The translations under genes and the position numbers were made by a program. Shown in pieces: positions 34,338 through 42,752 of a stretch of DNA of 64,000 nt. Source of the stretch: Krasilnikovia cinnamomea (GTDB lineage: Bacteria > Actinomycetota > Actinomycetes > Mycobacteriales > Micromonosporaceae); NCBI RefSeq assembly GCF_004217545.1, contig NZ_SHKY01000001.1, forward strand, positions 1,736,001 through 1,800,000. The letters run 5' to 3'. Numbering within the stretch: the first letter of the stretch is position 1; the number at the start of each line of letters is the position of its first letter. The notes below the pieces were generated by a model. The model saw only the letters and a program-made list of their open reading frames with translations. It was not told the origin of the DNA and did no database searches.

Positions 34338-35345
34338 ATGACCCTCACCAGCTCACCCCCCACGACCCGCCCGGCACGCAGGGTGCTGCGCACCGCGCTG
34401 CTGTGGGTGCTGCTGCTTCCGGGCGCCGCATGGGCGGTCGTCCGGTTCGGCGGCTGGGAGCGCGGGGCGCTGGTGCAGTTGTTCGCGTTCACCCCGTACG
34501 TGGCGGCGTGGGCCGTGGTGCCCGCCCTGGTGGCGTTCGCCGCCCGCCGGTGGCTGACGGCCGCGGTCGCCACGGTCAGCGCCGCCCTGCTGATCGCGTG
34601 CGTGCTGCCGCGCTCCATGGGCGATCACGACCCTGGCCCGCAGACCGGCGTCACCCTGCACGTGCTGACCGCCAACATGCTCATGGGCAAGGCCGACCCC
34701 GCGACGATCGTCCGGCTCGTCCGCGAGAACGACGTGGCGGTGCTGGCGCTGCAGGAGTACACGGGCGCGGCCCGCTCGGCGCTCACCGCGGCGGGACTGG
34801 ACCAGCTGCTGCCGTACACGTCGCTGGCCATGCCGGTCGGCACCGATCGGTTCGACACCACCGGCTCGGCGCTGTACTCCCGGTACCCGATCACCGCGCC
34901 GGGCGTGCGCCACAACCGGGGCGGCTTCCAGCAGGCGTACGGAACGATCCAGCCGCCCGGCGCCCGCCCCGTGGCGGTGGAGTCCGCGCACCCGCTCGCG
35001 CCGTACGCCGTCGACGTGCTCGACCGGTGGCGTTCCGACCTGGAGGCCCAGCCGTACGCCGAGGCGAGCGGCCCGATCCGGATCCTGATGGGCGACTTCA
35101 ACGCGACACTCGATCACGCGGCGTTGCGGGCCGTGATCGCGCACGGCTACCGGGACGCGGCCGACGCCACCGGCAAGGGCCTGATCGGCACGTGGGGGCC
35201 GTACGCGGACCACCTGCTGCCACCGGTGACGATCGACCACGTCCTCGTGGACGAGCGGATCGGGGTGGCCGACGTCTCGGTCCACGACCTGCCCCGCAGC
35301 GACCACCGCGCGGTCCTCGCCGACCTGCGCCTCCCGACCCGGTAA
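34338..35345 (+). CDS. membrane-anchored endonuclease/exonuclease/phosphatase (EEP) family protein
   Basis: The 335-residue protein has three N-terminal hydrophobic helices (about 18-38, 48-68 and 72-92) and then an EEP domain that probably faces outside. Catalytic motifs are present in order: LTANMLMGKAD, LALQEYTG (metal-binding Glu), MGDFNATLDH (Asp/Asn), TIDHVLVD and the terminal SDHRAVLADL. The family includes DNases, phosphodiesterases and lipid phosphatases, so substrate is open. Three N-terminal helices before EEP is a common actinobacterial arrangement. It is convergent with cimA. Confidence 0.85.
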   Translation: MTLTSSPPTTRPARRVLRTALLWVLLLPGAAWAVVRFGGWERGALVQLFAFTPYVAAWAVVPALVAFAARRWLTAAVATVSAALLIACVLPRSMGDHDPGPQTGVTLHVLTANMLMGKADPATIVRLVRENDVAVLALQEYTGAARSALTAAGLDQLLPYTSLAMPVGTDRFDTTGSALYSRYPITAPGVRHNRGGFQQAYGTIQPPGARPVAVESAHPLAPYAVDVLDRWRSDLEAQPYAEASGPIRILMGDFNATLDHAALRAVIAHGYRDAADATGKGLIGTWGPYADHLLPPVTIDHVLVDERIGVADVSVHDLPRSDHRAVLADLRLPTR

Positions 35346-35408
35346 CCCCGAGACCGGCCCCGCCCCGGCCCGGGCTCCCCAGACCCGGCCGGCCGGAACG
35401 GGCCAGGG

Positions 35409-36995
35409 TCAGGCGCGGGTGGTGGAGCGGGACAGGCCGTACGTGAGGGCGTCGGTGAGGGCGTGCCAGCTCGCCTCGACGACGTTCTCGTGTACGCCGA
35501 CCGTCGTCCACTCCCGGGGGCCGTCGGTCGTCTCCAGCAGCACCCGGGTGATCGCCCCGGTGCCGTGCGAGCCCTCCAGGATGCGCACCTTGTAGTCGGC
35601 CAGCTCGAAGTTACGCAGCTGCGGGTAGTGCTTGGACAGCGCCACCCGCAGTGCCTCGTCGAGCGCGTTGACCGGGCCGTTGCCCTCGGCCGTGGCGATG
35701 ACCCGCTCGCCGCGTACCCGGACCTTGACCGTGGCCTCCGAGACCACCGCGCCGTCCTCGCGGTGCTCGACCTGCACCCGGTAGGACTCCAGGGTGAACG
35801 GCCGCACCAGCGCCTCGCCGGGCAGTTCGCCGCGCACCAGCAGCTCGAAGGAGGCGTCCGCCGCCTCGAACGACCAGCCGCCCGCCTCCAGGTCCTTCAC
35901 CTTCTGCGTGACGGTGGTCAGGGTTTCCGGGTGGCCGGCCAGGTCCAGCCCGAGCTCGCGGCTCTTGAGCTCGATGCTGGCCCGGCCGGCCATCTCCGTC
36001 ACCAGGATCCGCATGTCGTTGCCCACCACCGCCGGGTCGACGTGGTTGTAGAGCAGCGGATCCACCTTGATCGCACTCGCGTGCAGCCCCGCCTTGTGGG
36101 CGAAGGCGGCGGCCCCGACGTAGGCCTGGTGGGTGTCGGGGGCGATGTTGGCGATCTCGGCGAGCGCGTTGGAGACCCGCGTCGCCTGTTCCAGGCATCC
36201 GTCCGGTAGGACCTTCAGCCCGAGCTTGAGTTGCAGGTTCGCGACGACCGCGAACAGGTCGGCGTTGCCGGGGCGTTCGCCGTACCCGTTGGCGGTGCAC
36301 TGGAAGTGTTTGACGCCCGCCTCGACCGCGGCGATGGTGTTCGCGACCGCGCACGACGTGTCGTTCTGGCAGTGGATGCCGAGGGAGTCCGGGCTCACCC
36401 CGGCCCGCCGCACGACGTCGTTGATGGCGGCGGTGACCAGCGAGGGCAGCATGCCGCCGTTGGTGTCGCACATGACCACCCGCTCGGCGCCCGCGTCGAA
36501 CGCGGCGCGCACCACCGACGTGGTGTATTCGGGGTCGTGGCGGAAGCCGTCGAAGAAGTGCTCGCAGTCGACGAACGCGCGCCGGCCGTTGGCCACCAGG
36601 TGCGCCACGGTGTCGCGGACCATGGCCAGGTTCTCCTCGCCGGTGGTGCGCAGCGCCCGTTCGACGTGCCGGATGTCGGATTTGGCCACCACGCACACGA
36701 CCGGGGTCTCGGCGTCCAGCAGCGCCTGCACCTGCGGATCCTCCGCGACGTCGACACCGGCCTTGCGGGTCGCGCCGAACGCCACGAGCACCGCGTGTTT
36801 GAGGGCCAGCTCGGTACGGGCCCGCCGGAAGAACTCCGTGTCCTTGGGCATCGCGCCCGGCCATCCGCCCTCGATGAAGCCCACCCCGAACTCGTCCAGC
36901 AGCCGGGCCACCGCGAGCTTGTCGGCGACCGAGTAGCTGATCCCCTCGCGCTGCCCGCCGTCGCGCAGCGTCGTGTCGAACACCTGGTAGGTCAT
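35409..36995 (-). CDS. cimA: citramalate synthase
   Basis: The 528-residue protein belongs to the DRE-TIM metallolyases (isopropylmalate/homocitrate synthase superfamily). It starts MTYQVFDTTLRDGGQREGI, with the catalytic DTTLRDG at 7-13; HCQND and GNGYGERPGNADL-type segments follow, and a regulatory C-terminal domain begins near residue 400. Citramalate synthase condenses pyruvate with acetyl-CoA, opening a threonine-independent route to isoleucine. A related acyl acceptor (homocitrate- or isopropylmalate-type) cannot be fully excluded. An upstream leader peptide and terminator indicate attenuation. Confidence 0.85.
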   Translation of the reverse strand: MTYQVFDTTLRDGGQREGISYSVADKLAVARLLDEFGVGFIEGGWPGAMPKDTEFFRRARTELALKHAVLVAFGATRKAGVDVAEDPQVQALLDAETPVVCVVAKSDIRHVERALRTTGEENLAMVRDTVAHLVANGRRAFVDCEHFFDGFRHDPEYTTSVVRAAFDAGAERVVMCDTNGGMLPSLVTAAINDVVRRAGVSPDSLGIHCQNDTSCAVANTIAAVEAGVKHFQCTANGYGERPGNADLFAVVANLQLKLGLKVLPDGCLEQATRVSNALAEIANIAPDTHQAYVGAAAFAHKAGLHASAIKVDPLLYNHVDPAVVGNDMRILVTEMAGRASIELKSRELGLDLAGHPETLTTVTQKVKDLEAGGWSFEAADASFELLVRGELPGEALVRPFTLESYRVQVEHREDGAVVSEATVKVRVRGERVIATAEGNGPVNALDEALRVALSKHYPQLRNFELADYKVRILEGSHGTGAITRVLLETTDGPREWTTVGVHENVVEASWHALTDALTYGLSRSTTRA

Positions 36996-37033
36996 GGCGG
37001 ATGTCCTTTCAGCAGGCGGGCGGCCCCCACAAC

Positions 37034-37063
37034 AAAAAGACCCCCCGCGGATGCGGGAGGTCT
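37034..37063 (-). terminator. attenuator terminator upstream of cimA
   Basis: On the minus strand AGACCTCCCGC pairs with GCGGGGGGTCT across a four-base loop (one mismatch) and is followed by TTTTTG. It lies 39 bases before the cimA start and 30 bases after the leader peptide stop. A terminator inside a leader between promoter and gene is the hallmark of attenuation. Confidence 0.8.
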
Positions 37064-37092
37064 GCGCGTCGGCGAAACGGTCGGCCGGCGCG

Positions 37093-37137
37093 CTAGGTGC
37101 CAATAATCAGCACGGAGTGGGTCACGCAAGGAAGCAT
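37093..37137 (-). CDS. putative leader peptide of the cimA attenuator
   Basis: A 14-codon open frame, MLPCVTHSVLIIGT, lies between the divergent promoter region and the attenuator hairpin. It contains Val-Leu-Ile-Ile codons in a row (GTG CTG ATT ATT), and ATT is unusual in this GC-rich genome. Ribosome stalling there under isoleucine/valine/leucine shortage would favour antitermination. The start has only a weak GGTGG before it; a GTG four codons in is an alternative. Confidence 0.6.
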   Translation of the reverse strand: MLPCVTHSVLIIGT

Positions 37138-37228
37138 GCCACCAACGGCGCCGACATGGGGCCTAAGTCCAGAATCCGGGACTGTCCCGGTGTGCCCGCG
37201 CTCGCAGCGGCCGGTTCAGGCGCCCGGC

Positions 37229-37234
37229 TAGGTT
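37229..37234 (+). promoter_or_regulatory. -10 box of a probable leaderless promoter
   Basis: TAGGTT ends six bases before the GTG start of the tyrosine phosphatase gene at 37241. Confidence 0.55.
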
Positions 37235-37240
37235 GTCAGG

Positions 37241-37984
37241 GTGACAGCGGAACCCTTCACCCGGAATCTGGACTTCTCGACGAACTACAACTTCCGTGAT
37301 GTGGGCGGTTACGCCGGTCTCGGCGGCCGCACGGTGCGCTGGCGGCGGCTGTTCCGCGCGGACTCACTGCACCGCCTGGGCGAGGCGGACACGGCGGCGT
37401 TCACCGCCCTCGGCGTGCGCACGGTCATCGACCTGCGGCGGCCGTTCGAGGTGGCGCGGCACGGCCGGGTGCCGCACAGCGACGGGCTGGACTACCGCAA
37501 CATCGTGCTGGAGCACGTCGACTGGGAACAGGTGGCGTACCCCGAGGGCACGGTGCACGAGCGCTGGCTGGCCGACCGGTACCTGAACTTCATCGAGGAC
37601 GGCCAGAAGGCGCTCGCCGAGTCGCTGCGGATCCTGGCCGACCCGGACGCGGCGCCGGTGGTGGTGCACTGCATGGCCGGCAAGGACCGTACGGGCACGG
37701 TGTGCGCGCTGGCGCTGGCGCTGCTCGGGGTGTCCGACGCGGACATCGCCGCCGACTACGCGCTGACTGAGCCGGCGATGGCGTCGCTGACGGCCCACCT
37801 GTTGCGGACCAACCCCGAGGTGGTGCAGGGCAACGAGCACATGTTCGACTCGCCCGCGGCGGCCATGCTGCTGTTCCTGGCGGACCTGCGGGAACGGCAC
37901 GGCTCGGTCGAGGCGTACGCGCGCGAGATCGGCGTCACCGGCCCCGAGATCGCCACGCTGCGCGCTCACCTGCTGGAGGGCTGA
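37241..37984 (+). CDS. tyrosine/serine protein phosphatase family (PTP-like)
   Basis: The 247-residue protein has the cysteine-based phosphatase signature HCMAGKDRTG, with nucleophile C144 and R150 (CX5R). The N-terminal NFRDVGGYAGLGGRTVRWRRLFRAD segment is typical of the bacterial tyrosine phosphatase family related to MptpB-type and lipid phosphatases. No signal peptide is seen. Substrate may be phosphotyrosine, phosphoserine or a phosphoinositide. It is divergent from cimA and convergent with ilvE, and nothing in the neighbourhood links it to amino-acid synthesis. Confidence 0.88.
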   Translation: MTAEPFTRNLDFSTNYNFRDVGGYAGLGGRTVRWRRLFRADSLHRLGEADTAAFTALGVRTVIDLRRPFEVARHGRVPHSDGLDYRNIVLEHVDWEQVAYPEGTVHERWLADRYLNFIEDGQKALAESLRILADPDAAPVVVHCMAGKDRTGTVCALALALLGVSDADIAADYALTEPAMASLTAHLLRTNPEVVQGNEHMFDSPAAAMLLFLADLRERHGSVEAYAREIGVTGPEIATLRAHLLEG

Positions 37985-37986
37985 GG

Positions 37987-38014
37987 GCCGCGCGCCCGCT
38001 GACGGGCGCGCGGC
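37987..38014. terminator. bidirectional terminator between phosphatase and ilvE
   Basis: A 12-bp perfect stem (37987-37998 with 38003-38014) with a four-base loop fills the convergent spacer. AAA follows on the plus strand rather than T, so it may serve mainly the minus-strand gene. Confidence 0.75.
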
Positions 38015-38021
38015 GAAACAC

Positions 38022-39119
38022 TCAGATCACCCGGTGCACCCAGCCGAACGGGTCCGCCGCGCGGCCGCGCTGGATGTCGACCAGCTCCTGGCGCAGCGCG
38101 CCGGTCACCGGACCGGTGTCGCCGTCGGCGACGGTGAACTCGCCGTCCGGGAAGCGGACCGTGCCGATCGGCGTGATGACCGCGGCCGTGCCACAGGCGA
38201 AGGCCTCCCGGATCCGGCCGGACGCCGCACCGGTACGCCACTCCTCGAAGCTCACCTTGCGTTCCTCGACCCGCCGGCCGGCCTTCTCGGCCAGCTTGAT
38301 CACCGACTCGCGGGTGATGCCGGGCAGGATCGTGCCGGTCAGCGGCGGGGTGACCAGGGTGCCGTCGTCCAGGACGAAGAAGACGTTCATGCCGCCCAGC
38401 TCGTCGATGTACGTCCGCTCCACCGCGTCCAGGTAGACCACCTGGTCGCAGCCGTGCTCGATGGCCTCCGCCTGGGCGGCCAGCCCGGCCGCGTAGTTGC
38501 CGCCGCACTTGGCCGCGCCGGTGCCCCCGGGCGCGGCGCGGGTGTAGTCCGGGGAGACCCACAGAGTGACCGGCTTGAGCCCGCCGCTGAAGTACGCGCC
38601 CGCGGGCGACGCGATGACCAGGTAGAGATACTCGCGGGCGGGGCGCACCCCGAGGAACACCTCGGAGGCGAACGCGAACGGGCGCAGGTAGAGGCTGCCG
38701 TCCTCGATCTGGGGCAGCCACTGCCGGTCGATGCGGATGATCTGGCGCAGCGACTCCAGGAACATGCCGGTCGGCACGGCCGGCATGGCCATCCGCTGCG
38801 CCGAGGCCGCGAACCGGGCCGCGTTGGCGTCGGGCCGGAACATGGCGACCCCGCCGTCCGGGGTCGTGTACGCCTTCAGCCCCTCGAAGATCTCCTGGGC
38901 GTAGTGCAGCACCGCGCTGGCCGGGTCCATCGGGATCGGGGCGCGCGCCTCGACCCGGGGGTCGTACCACCCTTTGCCGTCGGCGTAGCGGATGGTGACC
39001 ATGTGGTCCGTGAAGATCTGCCCGAAGCCGGGGTTGGCCAGCATCGCGGTGCGCTGCGCGGGAGCTACCGGCGCGGGGTGCGGACGGATCTCGAAATCGA
39101 GGTTGTCACCACCACTCAT
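38022..39119 (-). CDS. ilvE: branched-chain amino acid aminotransferase
   Basis: IlvE performs the last step of valine, leucine and isoleucine synthesis, transferring an amino group from glutamate to the 2-oxo acid. The 365-residue fold-type IV PLP enzyme has its cofactor lysine at K204 in GTGAAKCGGNYAAG and the family FEGLKAY motif near residues 78-84. Late motifs GGMNVFFVLDDG and GTAAVITPIG are intact. It follows leuB on the same strand after 164 bases, and no gene lies in that gap. Confidence 0.96.
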   Translation of the reverse strand: MSGGDNLDFEIRPHPAPVAPAQRTAMLANPGFGQIFTDHMVTIRYADGKGWYDPRVEARAPIPMDPASAVLHYAQEIFEGLKAYTTPDGGVAMFRPDANAARFAASAQRMAMPAVPTGMFLESLRQIIRIDRQWLPQIEDGSLYLRPFAFASEVFLGVRPAREYLYLVIASPAGAYFSGGLKPVTLWVSPDYTRAAPGGTGAAKCGGNYAAGLAAQAEAIEHGCDQVVYLDAVERTYIDELGGMNVFFVLDDGTLVTPPLTGTILPGITRESVIKLAEKAGRRVEERKVSFEEWRTGAASGRIREAFACGTAAVITPIGTVRFPDGEFTVADGDTGPVTGALRQELVDIQRGRAADPFGWVHRVI

Positions 39120-39283
39120 GGCACGTGACCTGCTTTCTTCATGAATGAGCGAGCCTGGGGGGCACCCGTGGTGCCCATGAACTTACCCCGAACGGTCGTT
39201 CATGCCGACCACGGCGGGGCATGCGTCGACTACCGGCCCGGTTAACGGCCGGCAGTGCGCAGAGTTGGGCTGGGTGGAACCGG

Positions 39284-40315
39284 TCAGGCGGTGGCGGCGA
39301 CCCGGTCCCCGACCTCGGCGGTACGCAGCGGCGCGCCCGGGGTACGGGACGCGACCTCGGCCGCGACCGCCTCGGATACTCGGCGGGCCTCATCCGGGCG
39401 GCCGAGGTGTTCCAGCAGCAGGGCCGCGGAGAGGATGGCGGCCGCCGGGTCGGCGACGCCCTGGCCCGCGATGTCCGGCGCGGAGCCGTGCACCGGCTCG
39501 AACGTCGACGGGTACTGCCGCTCGGGGTTGACCGAGCCGCTGGCGGCCATGCCGATGCCGCCCGTGACGGCCGCGGCGATGTCGGTCAGGATGTCCCCGA
39601 ACAGGTTGTCCGTCACGATGACGTCGTAGCGCTGCGGGTTGCTGACCATGAACATGCTGGCCGCGTCGATGTGCTGGTATTCCGTGGTGACCTGCGGGAA
39701 CTCCGCGGCGACGGCGGCGAAGGTGCGCGACCACAGGCCGCCCGCGTGGGTCAGCACGTTGGTCTTGTGCACCAGGGTCAGGTGCCGCCGCTCACGGCGC
39801 GCGGCCCGCCCGAAGGCGTCGCGGATGACCCGCTCGACGCCGTGCCGGGTGTTCAGGCTCTCCTCGGTGGCGATCTCCGCCGGGGTGTCGCGGTGCAGGA
39901 CGCCGCCGGCGCCGACGTACAGGCCCTCGGTGCCCTCGCGGACCACCACCATGTCGATCTCGCCGGGCTTGAGGCCGGCCAGCGGGCTGGTGGTGCCGGG
40001 CCACAGCCGGGACGGGCGCAGGTTCACGTACTGGTCGAAGTCGAAGCGGAGCTTGAGCAGCAGGCCGCGCTCCAGCACGCCGGGCGGGACGCTGGGGTCG
40101 CCGATGGCGCCGAGCAGGATCGCGTCGTGGCCCGCCAGCTCCTGCTGGACGCTGGCCGGGAGCACCTCTCCGGTGCGGTTGTACAGCCGGGCGCCGAGGT
40201 CGTACTCCGAGTACGCGAGGCCGGGCAGTACGGCGTCGAGGACCTTGCGGGCCTGGGCGGTCACCTCGGTCCCGATGCCGTCACCGGCCACCACCGCGAT
40301 CCGCGCCACCGTCAC
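39284..40315 (-). CDS. leuB: 3-isopropylmalate dehydrogenase
   Basis: LeuB oxidatively decarboxylates 3-isopropylmalate with NAD+. The GTG at 40315 ([18 protein letters not shown]) has GGGAG five bases upstream and gives 343 residues; a longer frame lacks a ribosome site. The substrate motif ([15 protein letters not shown]), HKTNVL with the catalytic lysine, and [16 protein letters not shown] binding the metal are intact. leuB lies apart from leuCD but close to serA, as in mycobacteria. Confidence 0.96.
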   Translation of the reverse strand: MTVARIAVVAGDGIGTEVTAQARKVLDAVLPGLAYSEYDLGARLYNRTGEVLPASVQQELAGHDAILLGAIGDPSVPPGVLERGLLLKLRFDFDQYVNLRPSRLWPGTTSPLAGLKPGEIDMVVVREGTEGLYVGAGGVLHRDTPAEIATEESLNTRHGVERVIRDAFGRAARRERRHLTLVHKTNVLTHAGGLWSRTFAAVAAEFPQVTTEYQHIDAASMFMVSNPQRYDVIVTDNLFGDILTDIAAAVTGGIGMAASGSVNPERQYPSTFEPVHGSAPDIAGQGVADPAAAILSAALLLEHLGRPDEARRVSEAVAAEVASRTPGAPLRTAEVGDRVAATA

Positions 40316-40424
40316 GTCCACTCCCTCGGTCTGGTCCGACTCGTCGAGCGTAACGGCGTGTCCCGTTCTCCGGTACAGCGGTCCCACCATACGGCCGAGC
40401 AATCGTTCCGGAGGTCGGACGCGA

Positions 40425-40463
40425 ACAGCCCCCGCGGATCACGGCAACGATCGCGGGGGCTGT
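40425..40463. repeat. 12-bp inverted repeat upstream of leuB
   Basis: ACAGCCCCCGCG (40425-40436) pairs perfectly with CGCGGGGGCTGT (40452-40463) over 12 bp with a 15-base loop. On the minus strand it precedes leuB by about 110 bases and has no T-run. A GTG-started frame across it reads [13 protein letters not shown] and continues into leuB out of frame. It could be a regulatory hairpin or an operator. Confidence 0.5.
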
Positions 40464-40646
40464 CACGACGAGTGCGAACCCGCCGGGGTTGTTCGCCGCG
40501 CGGACAGCGCTCGGACAACGTCACCCGAAGACGAGCCCGGCCCGGCCGTGCGGCAGGACTAACGCTAGCGATGCGGACTTATGTCACGCAAGACGCATCC
40601 CCCGCGTGTCGCCGCAAGGATCCGCAATCACGCCGGACGGCGGTGG

Positions 40647-40652
40647 CATCAT
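40647..40652 (+). promoter_or_regulatory. -10 box of a probable leaderless promoter
   Basis: CATCAT ends six bases before the GTG at 40659. It is a weaker match than the other -10 boxes listed. Confidence 0.3.
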
Positions 40653-40658
40653 CCGCCG

Positions 40659-41021
40659 GTGAGTTTCGACCTCGTGGTGTGGGCCATGGACAACAGGGAC
40701 ATGCCGGACGCGGTGCGCGCGGCCAACGCGCGGTGCGCCCGTGGCGAGCACCCGCAGCGCCCCGCCGACCCCCGCGTCGTCGCCTTCTACGACGCACTGA
40801 CCCGCGAATACCCCGACCGGGGGCACCGCGCCATGGCGCCCGGCTCCCCGTGGGCCGCCGCCCCGCTGCACGCCGCCGCCGACCACATCCAGATGCGGCT
40901 CGACGAGAACTGTCCCGACGTCGTCCTGGAGACCATCGAACGGCTGGCCGGGGAGCTGAACCTCGACCTGCTGGACCTGCAGGACGGCACGGTGTACCCG
41001 CCACCCGCCCGGGTGCACTAG
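40659..41021 (+). CDS. hypothetical cytoplasmic protein
   Basis: The 120-residue protein starts VSFDLVVWAMDNRDMPDA and contains VVAFYDALTREYPDRG and SPWAAAPLHAAADHIQM. This layout resembles small actinobacterial proteins of unknown function, some of which act as immunity proteins, but that is not established here. No membrane helix or catalytic motif is visible. It is convergent with serA, 15 bases apart. The GTG start is preferred over an in-frame ATG 26 codons earlier, which would add an Arg-rich segment. Confidence 0.65.
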   Translation: MSFDLVVWAMDNRDMPDAVRAANARCARGEHPQRPADPRVVAFYDALTREYPDRGHRAMAPGSPWAAAPLHAAADHIQMRLDENCPDVVLETIERLAGELNLDLLDLQDGTVYPPPARVH

Positions 41022-41036
41022 CGGGGCGGGGCGAAG

Positions 41037-42635
41037 CTAGTCCTCGCGCAGGTCGACGATGCTGCCGCGGGACGACCCGATCGCGACCTCCGCCGCGGAG
41101 AGCAGCTCGGCGTCCACCGAGGAGTCGACCGTCAGCGCCATCAGGGCCTCGCCGCCCGCCTCCCGGCGGGCCACCTGCATGGCCGCGATGTTCACCCCGG
41201 CGTCGCCGAGGATCGACCCGATCGCGCCGACCACGCCGGGCCGGTCCGGGTACCGGAAGAAGAGCAGCACGCCCTCGGGGCTCAGCTCCAGGTCGAAGCC
41301 GTCCACCGCGGTGAGGCGACGGGTCTCGCGGGTGCCGGTCACCGTCACCGTGCCCGCGACGCTCACGGTGCGCCCGTCCGGCAGGGCCCCGCGTACGGTC
41401 ACCAGGTTGTGGTGGTCGCACTCCTCGTCGCTGGTGACCAGCTGGACGTCGACCCCCCGGTCGGCGGCCAGCTTGGGCGCGTTGACGTAGGTGACCTGCT
41501 CCTCGACGACGGCGGAGAACAGCCCTTTCGTGGCCGCGAGCTTGAGCACCGCGACGTCGTGGGACACGATCTCGCCGCACACCTCGACCGCCACGCTCGC
41601 CGCCACGCCACCCGCCACGGCCGTGAAGACCTTGCCCAGCTTCTCCGCCAGCGCCAGCAGCGGCCGGACGTCCTCGTCGACCACGCCGCCCGCCTGCACG
41701 TTCACCGCGTCCGGCACGAACTCCCCCTGCAGGGCGAGCTTCACGCTGCGGGCCACGGCGAGCCCGGCCTTGTCCTGCGCCTCCAGGGTGGACGCGCCCA
41801 GGTGCGGGGTGACCACCACGTTCTCGAACGCGAACAGCGGCGAGGCGGTGATCGGCTCGGCCGTGAACACGTCCAGCCCCGCCCCCGCCACCCGGCCCTC
41901 GGCCAGCGCGCCCGCCAGGGCCTGCTCGTCGATCAGGCCGCCGCGCGCCGCGTTGACGATGCGCACCCCGGGCTTGACCGTGGCCAGCTCCTTCTCTCCG
42001 ATCAGGCCCACCGTTTCCGGGGTACGCGGCAGGTGGATGGAGATGAAATCGCTCTCCCGCAGCAGCTCGTCCAGCCCCACCAGGCGCACCCCGAGCTGCG
42101 CTGCCCGCGCGGGCTGCACGTACGGGTCGTACGCGACGAGCCGGGTGCCGAACGCCGCCATCCGCTGCGCGAACAGCACCCCGATGCGGCCCAGCCCGAC
42201 CACCCCGACGGTCTTGCCCGCGACCTCGACGCCGGTGAACCGGGCCCGCTTCCACTCGCCCTGCTTCAGTGCGGCGCTGGCGCTGGCGGTGTGCCGGGCG
42301 ACCGCCAGCAGCAGGGCGATGGCCTGCTCGGCGGCGGAGACGATGTTCGAGGTGGGGGCGTTCACGACCATCACGCCCTTGGCCGTGGCGGCGTGCACGT
42401 CCACGTTGTCCAGCCCGACGCCCGCGCGGGCCACCACGGTCAGCCGGGGCGCCGCGGCGACCGCCTCGGCGTCGATCCGGGTGGCGCTGCGCACGATCAC
42501 CGCGTCCGCGTCGGCCAGCCCGGCCAGCAGGGCGGCCCGGTCGGTGCCGTCGACGTGGCGTACCTCGAAGTCGGTGGCCAGCACGTCGAGCGCGGCGGGG
42601 GCGAGTTCCTCGGCGATCAGTACGACGGGGGTCAT
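41037..42635 (-). CDS. serA: D-3-phosphoglycerate dehydrogenase
   Basis: SerA oxidises 3-phosphoglycerate to phosphohydroxypyruvate, the entry step of serine synthesis. The 532-residue protein is the long type: N-terminal substrate region, NAD-binding VGLGRIGVLFAQ (about 147-158), the RGGLIDEQAL and TPHLGAST active-site loops, then an intervening domain and a C-terminal ACT domain (GVLLFFRYPDRPGVVGAIG) that binds serine. The ATG at 42635 is supported by family start MTPVVLIAEEL. A palindrome suited to a CRP-type regulator lies 91 bases upstream. Confidence 0.97.
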   Translation of the reverse strand: MTPVVLIAEELAPAALDVLATDFEVRHVDGTDRAALLAGLADADAVIVRSATRIDAEAVAAAPRLTVVARAGVGLDNVDVHAATAKGVMVVNAPTSNIVSAAEQAIALLLAVARHTASASAALKQGEWKRARFTGVEVAGKTVGVVGLGRIGVLFAQRMAAFGTRLVAYDPYVQPARAAQLGVRLVGLDELLRESDFISIHLPRTPETVGLIGEKELATVKPGVRIVNAARGGLIDEQALAGALAEGRVAGAGLDVFTAEPITASPLFAFENVVVTPHLGASTLEAQDKAGLAVARSVKLALQGEFVPDAVNVQAGGVVDEDVRPLLALAEKLGKVFTAVAGGVAASVAVEVCGEIVSHDVAVLKLAATKGLFSAVVEEQVTYVNAPKLAADRGVDVQLVTSDEECDHHNLVTVRGALPDGRTVSVAGTVTVTGTRETRRLTAVDGFDLELSPEGVLLFFRYPDRPGVVGAIGSILGDAGVNIAAMQVARREAGGEALMALTVDSSVDAELLSAAEVAIGSSRGSIVDLRED

Positions 42636-42725
42636 GCGTCTCCAACCGGCTCGCAGGCCGTCGGCGACCGGCCCTTTCGCGCGATCGTATGCGGGTGTCC
42701 GGCGTGGACACCGTGTCATCCCAAA

Positions 42726-42739
42726 GTGACCGCGGTCAC
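42726..42739. promoter_or_regulatory. CRP-like palindrome upstream of serA
   Basis: GTGACCGCGGTCAC is a perfect 14-bp palindrome in the spacer before serA. GTGA-N6-TCAC is the recognition pattern of Crp/GlxR regulators in actinobacteria. It also lies only 14 bases past the mpgS stop, so serA is the likely target. Function is inferred from the motif. Confidence 0.45.
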
Positions 42740-42752
42740 ATATTCGTAACCT

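Noticed and set aside
40581..40658. ATG-started extension of the hypothetical gene at 40659
   Set aside because: It adds Arg/His-rich residues unlike the conserved start; the GTG has a -10-like hexamer six bases upstream.
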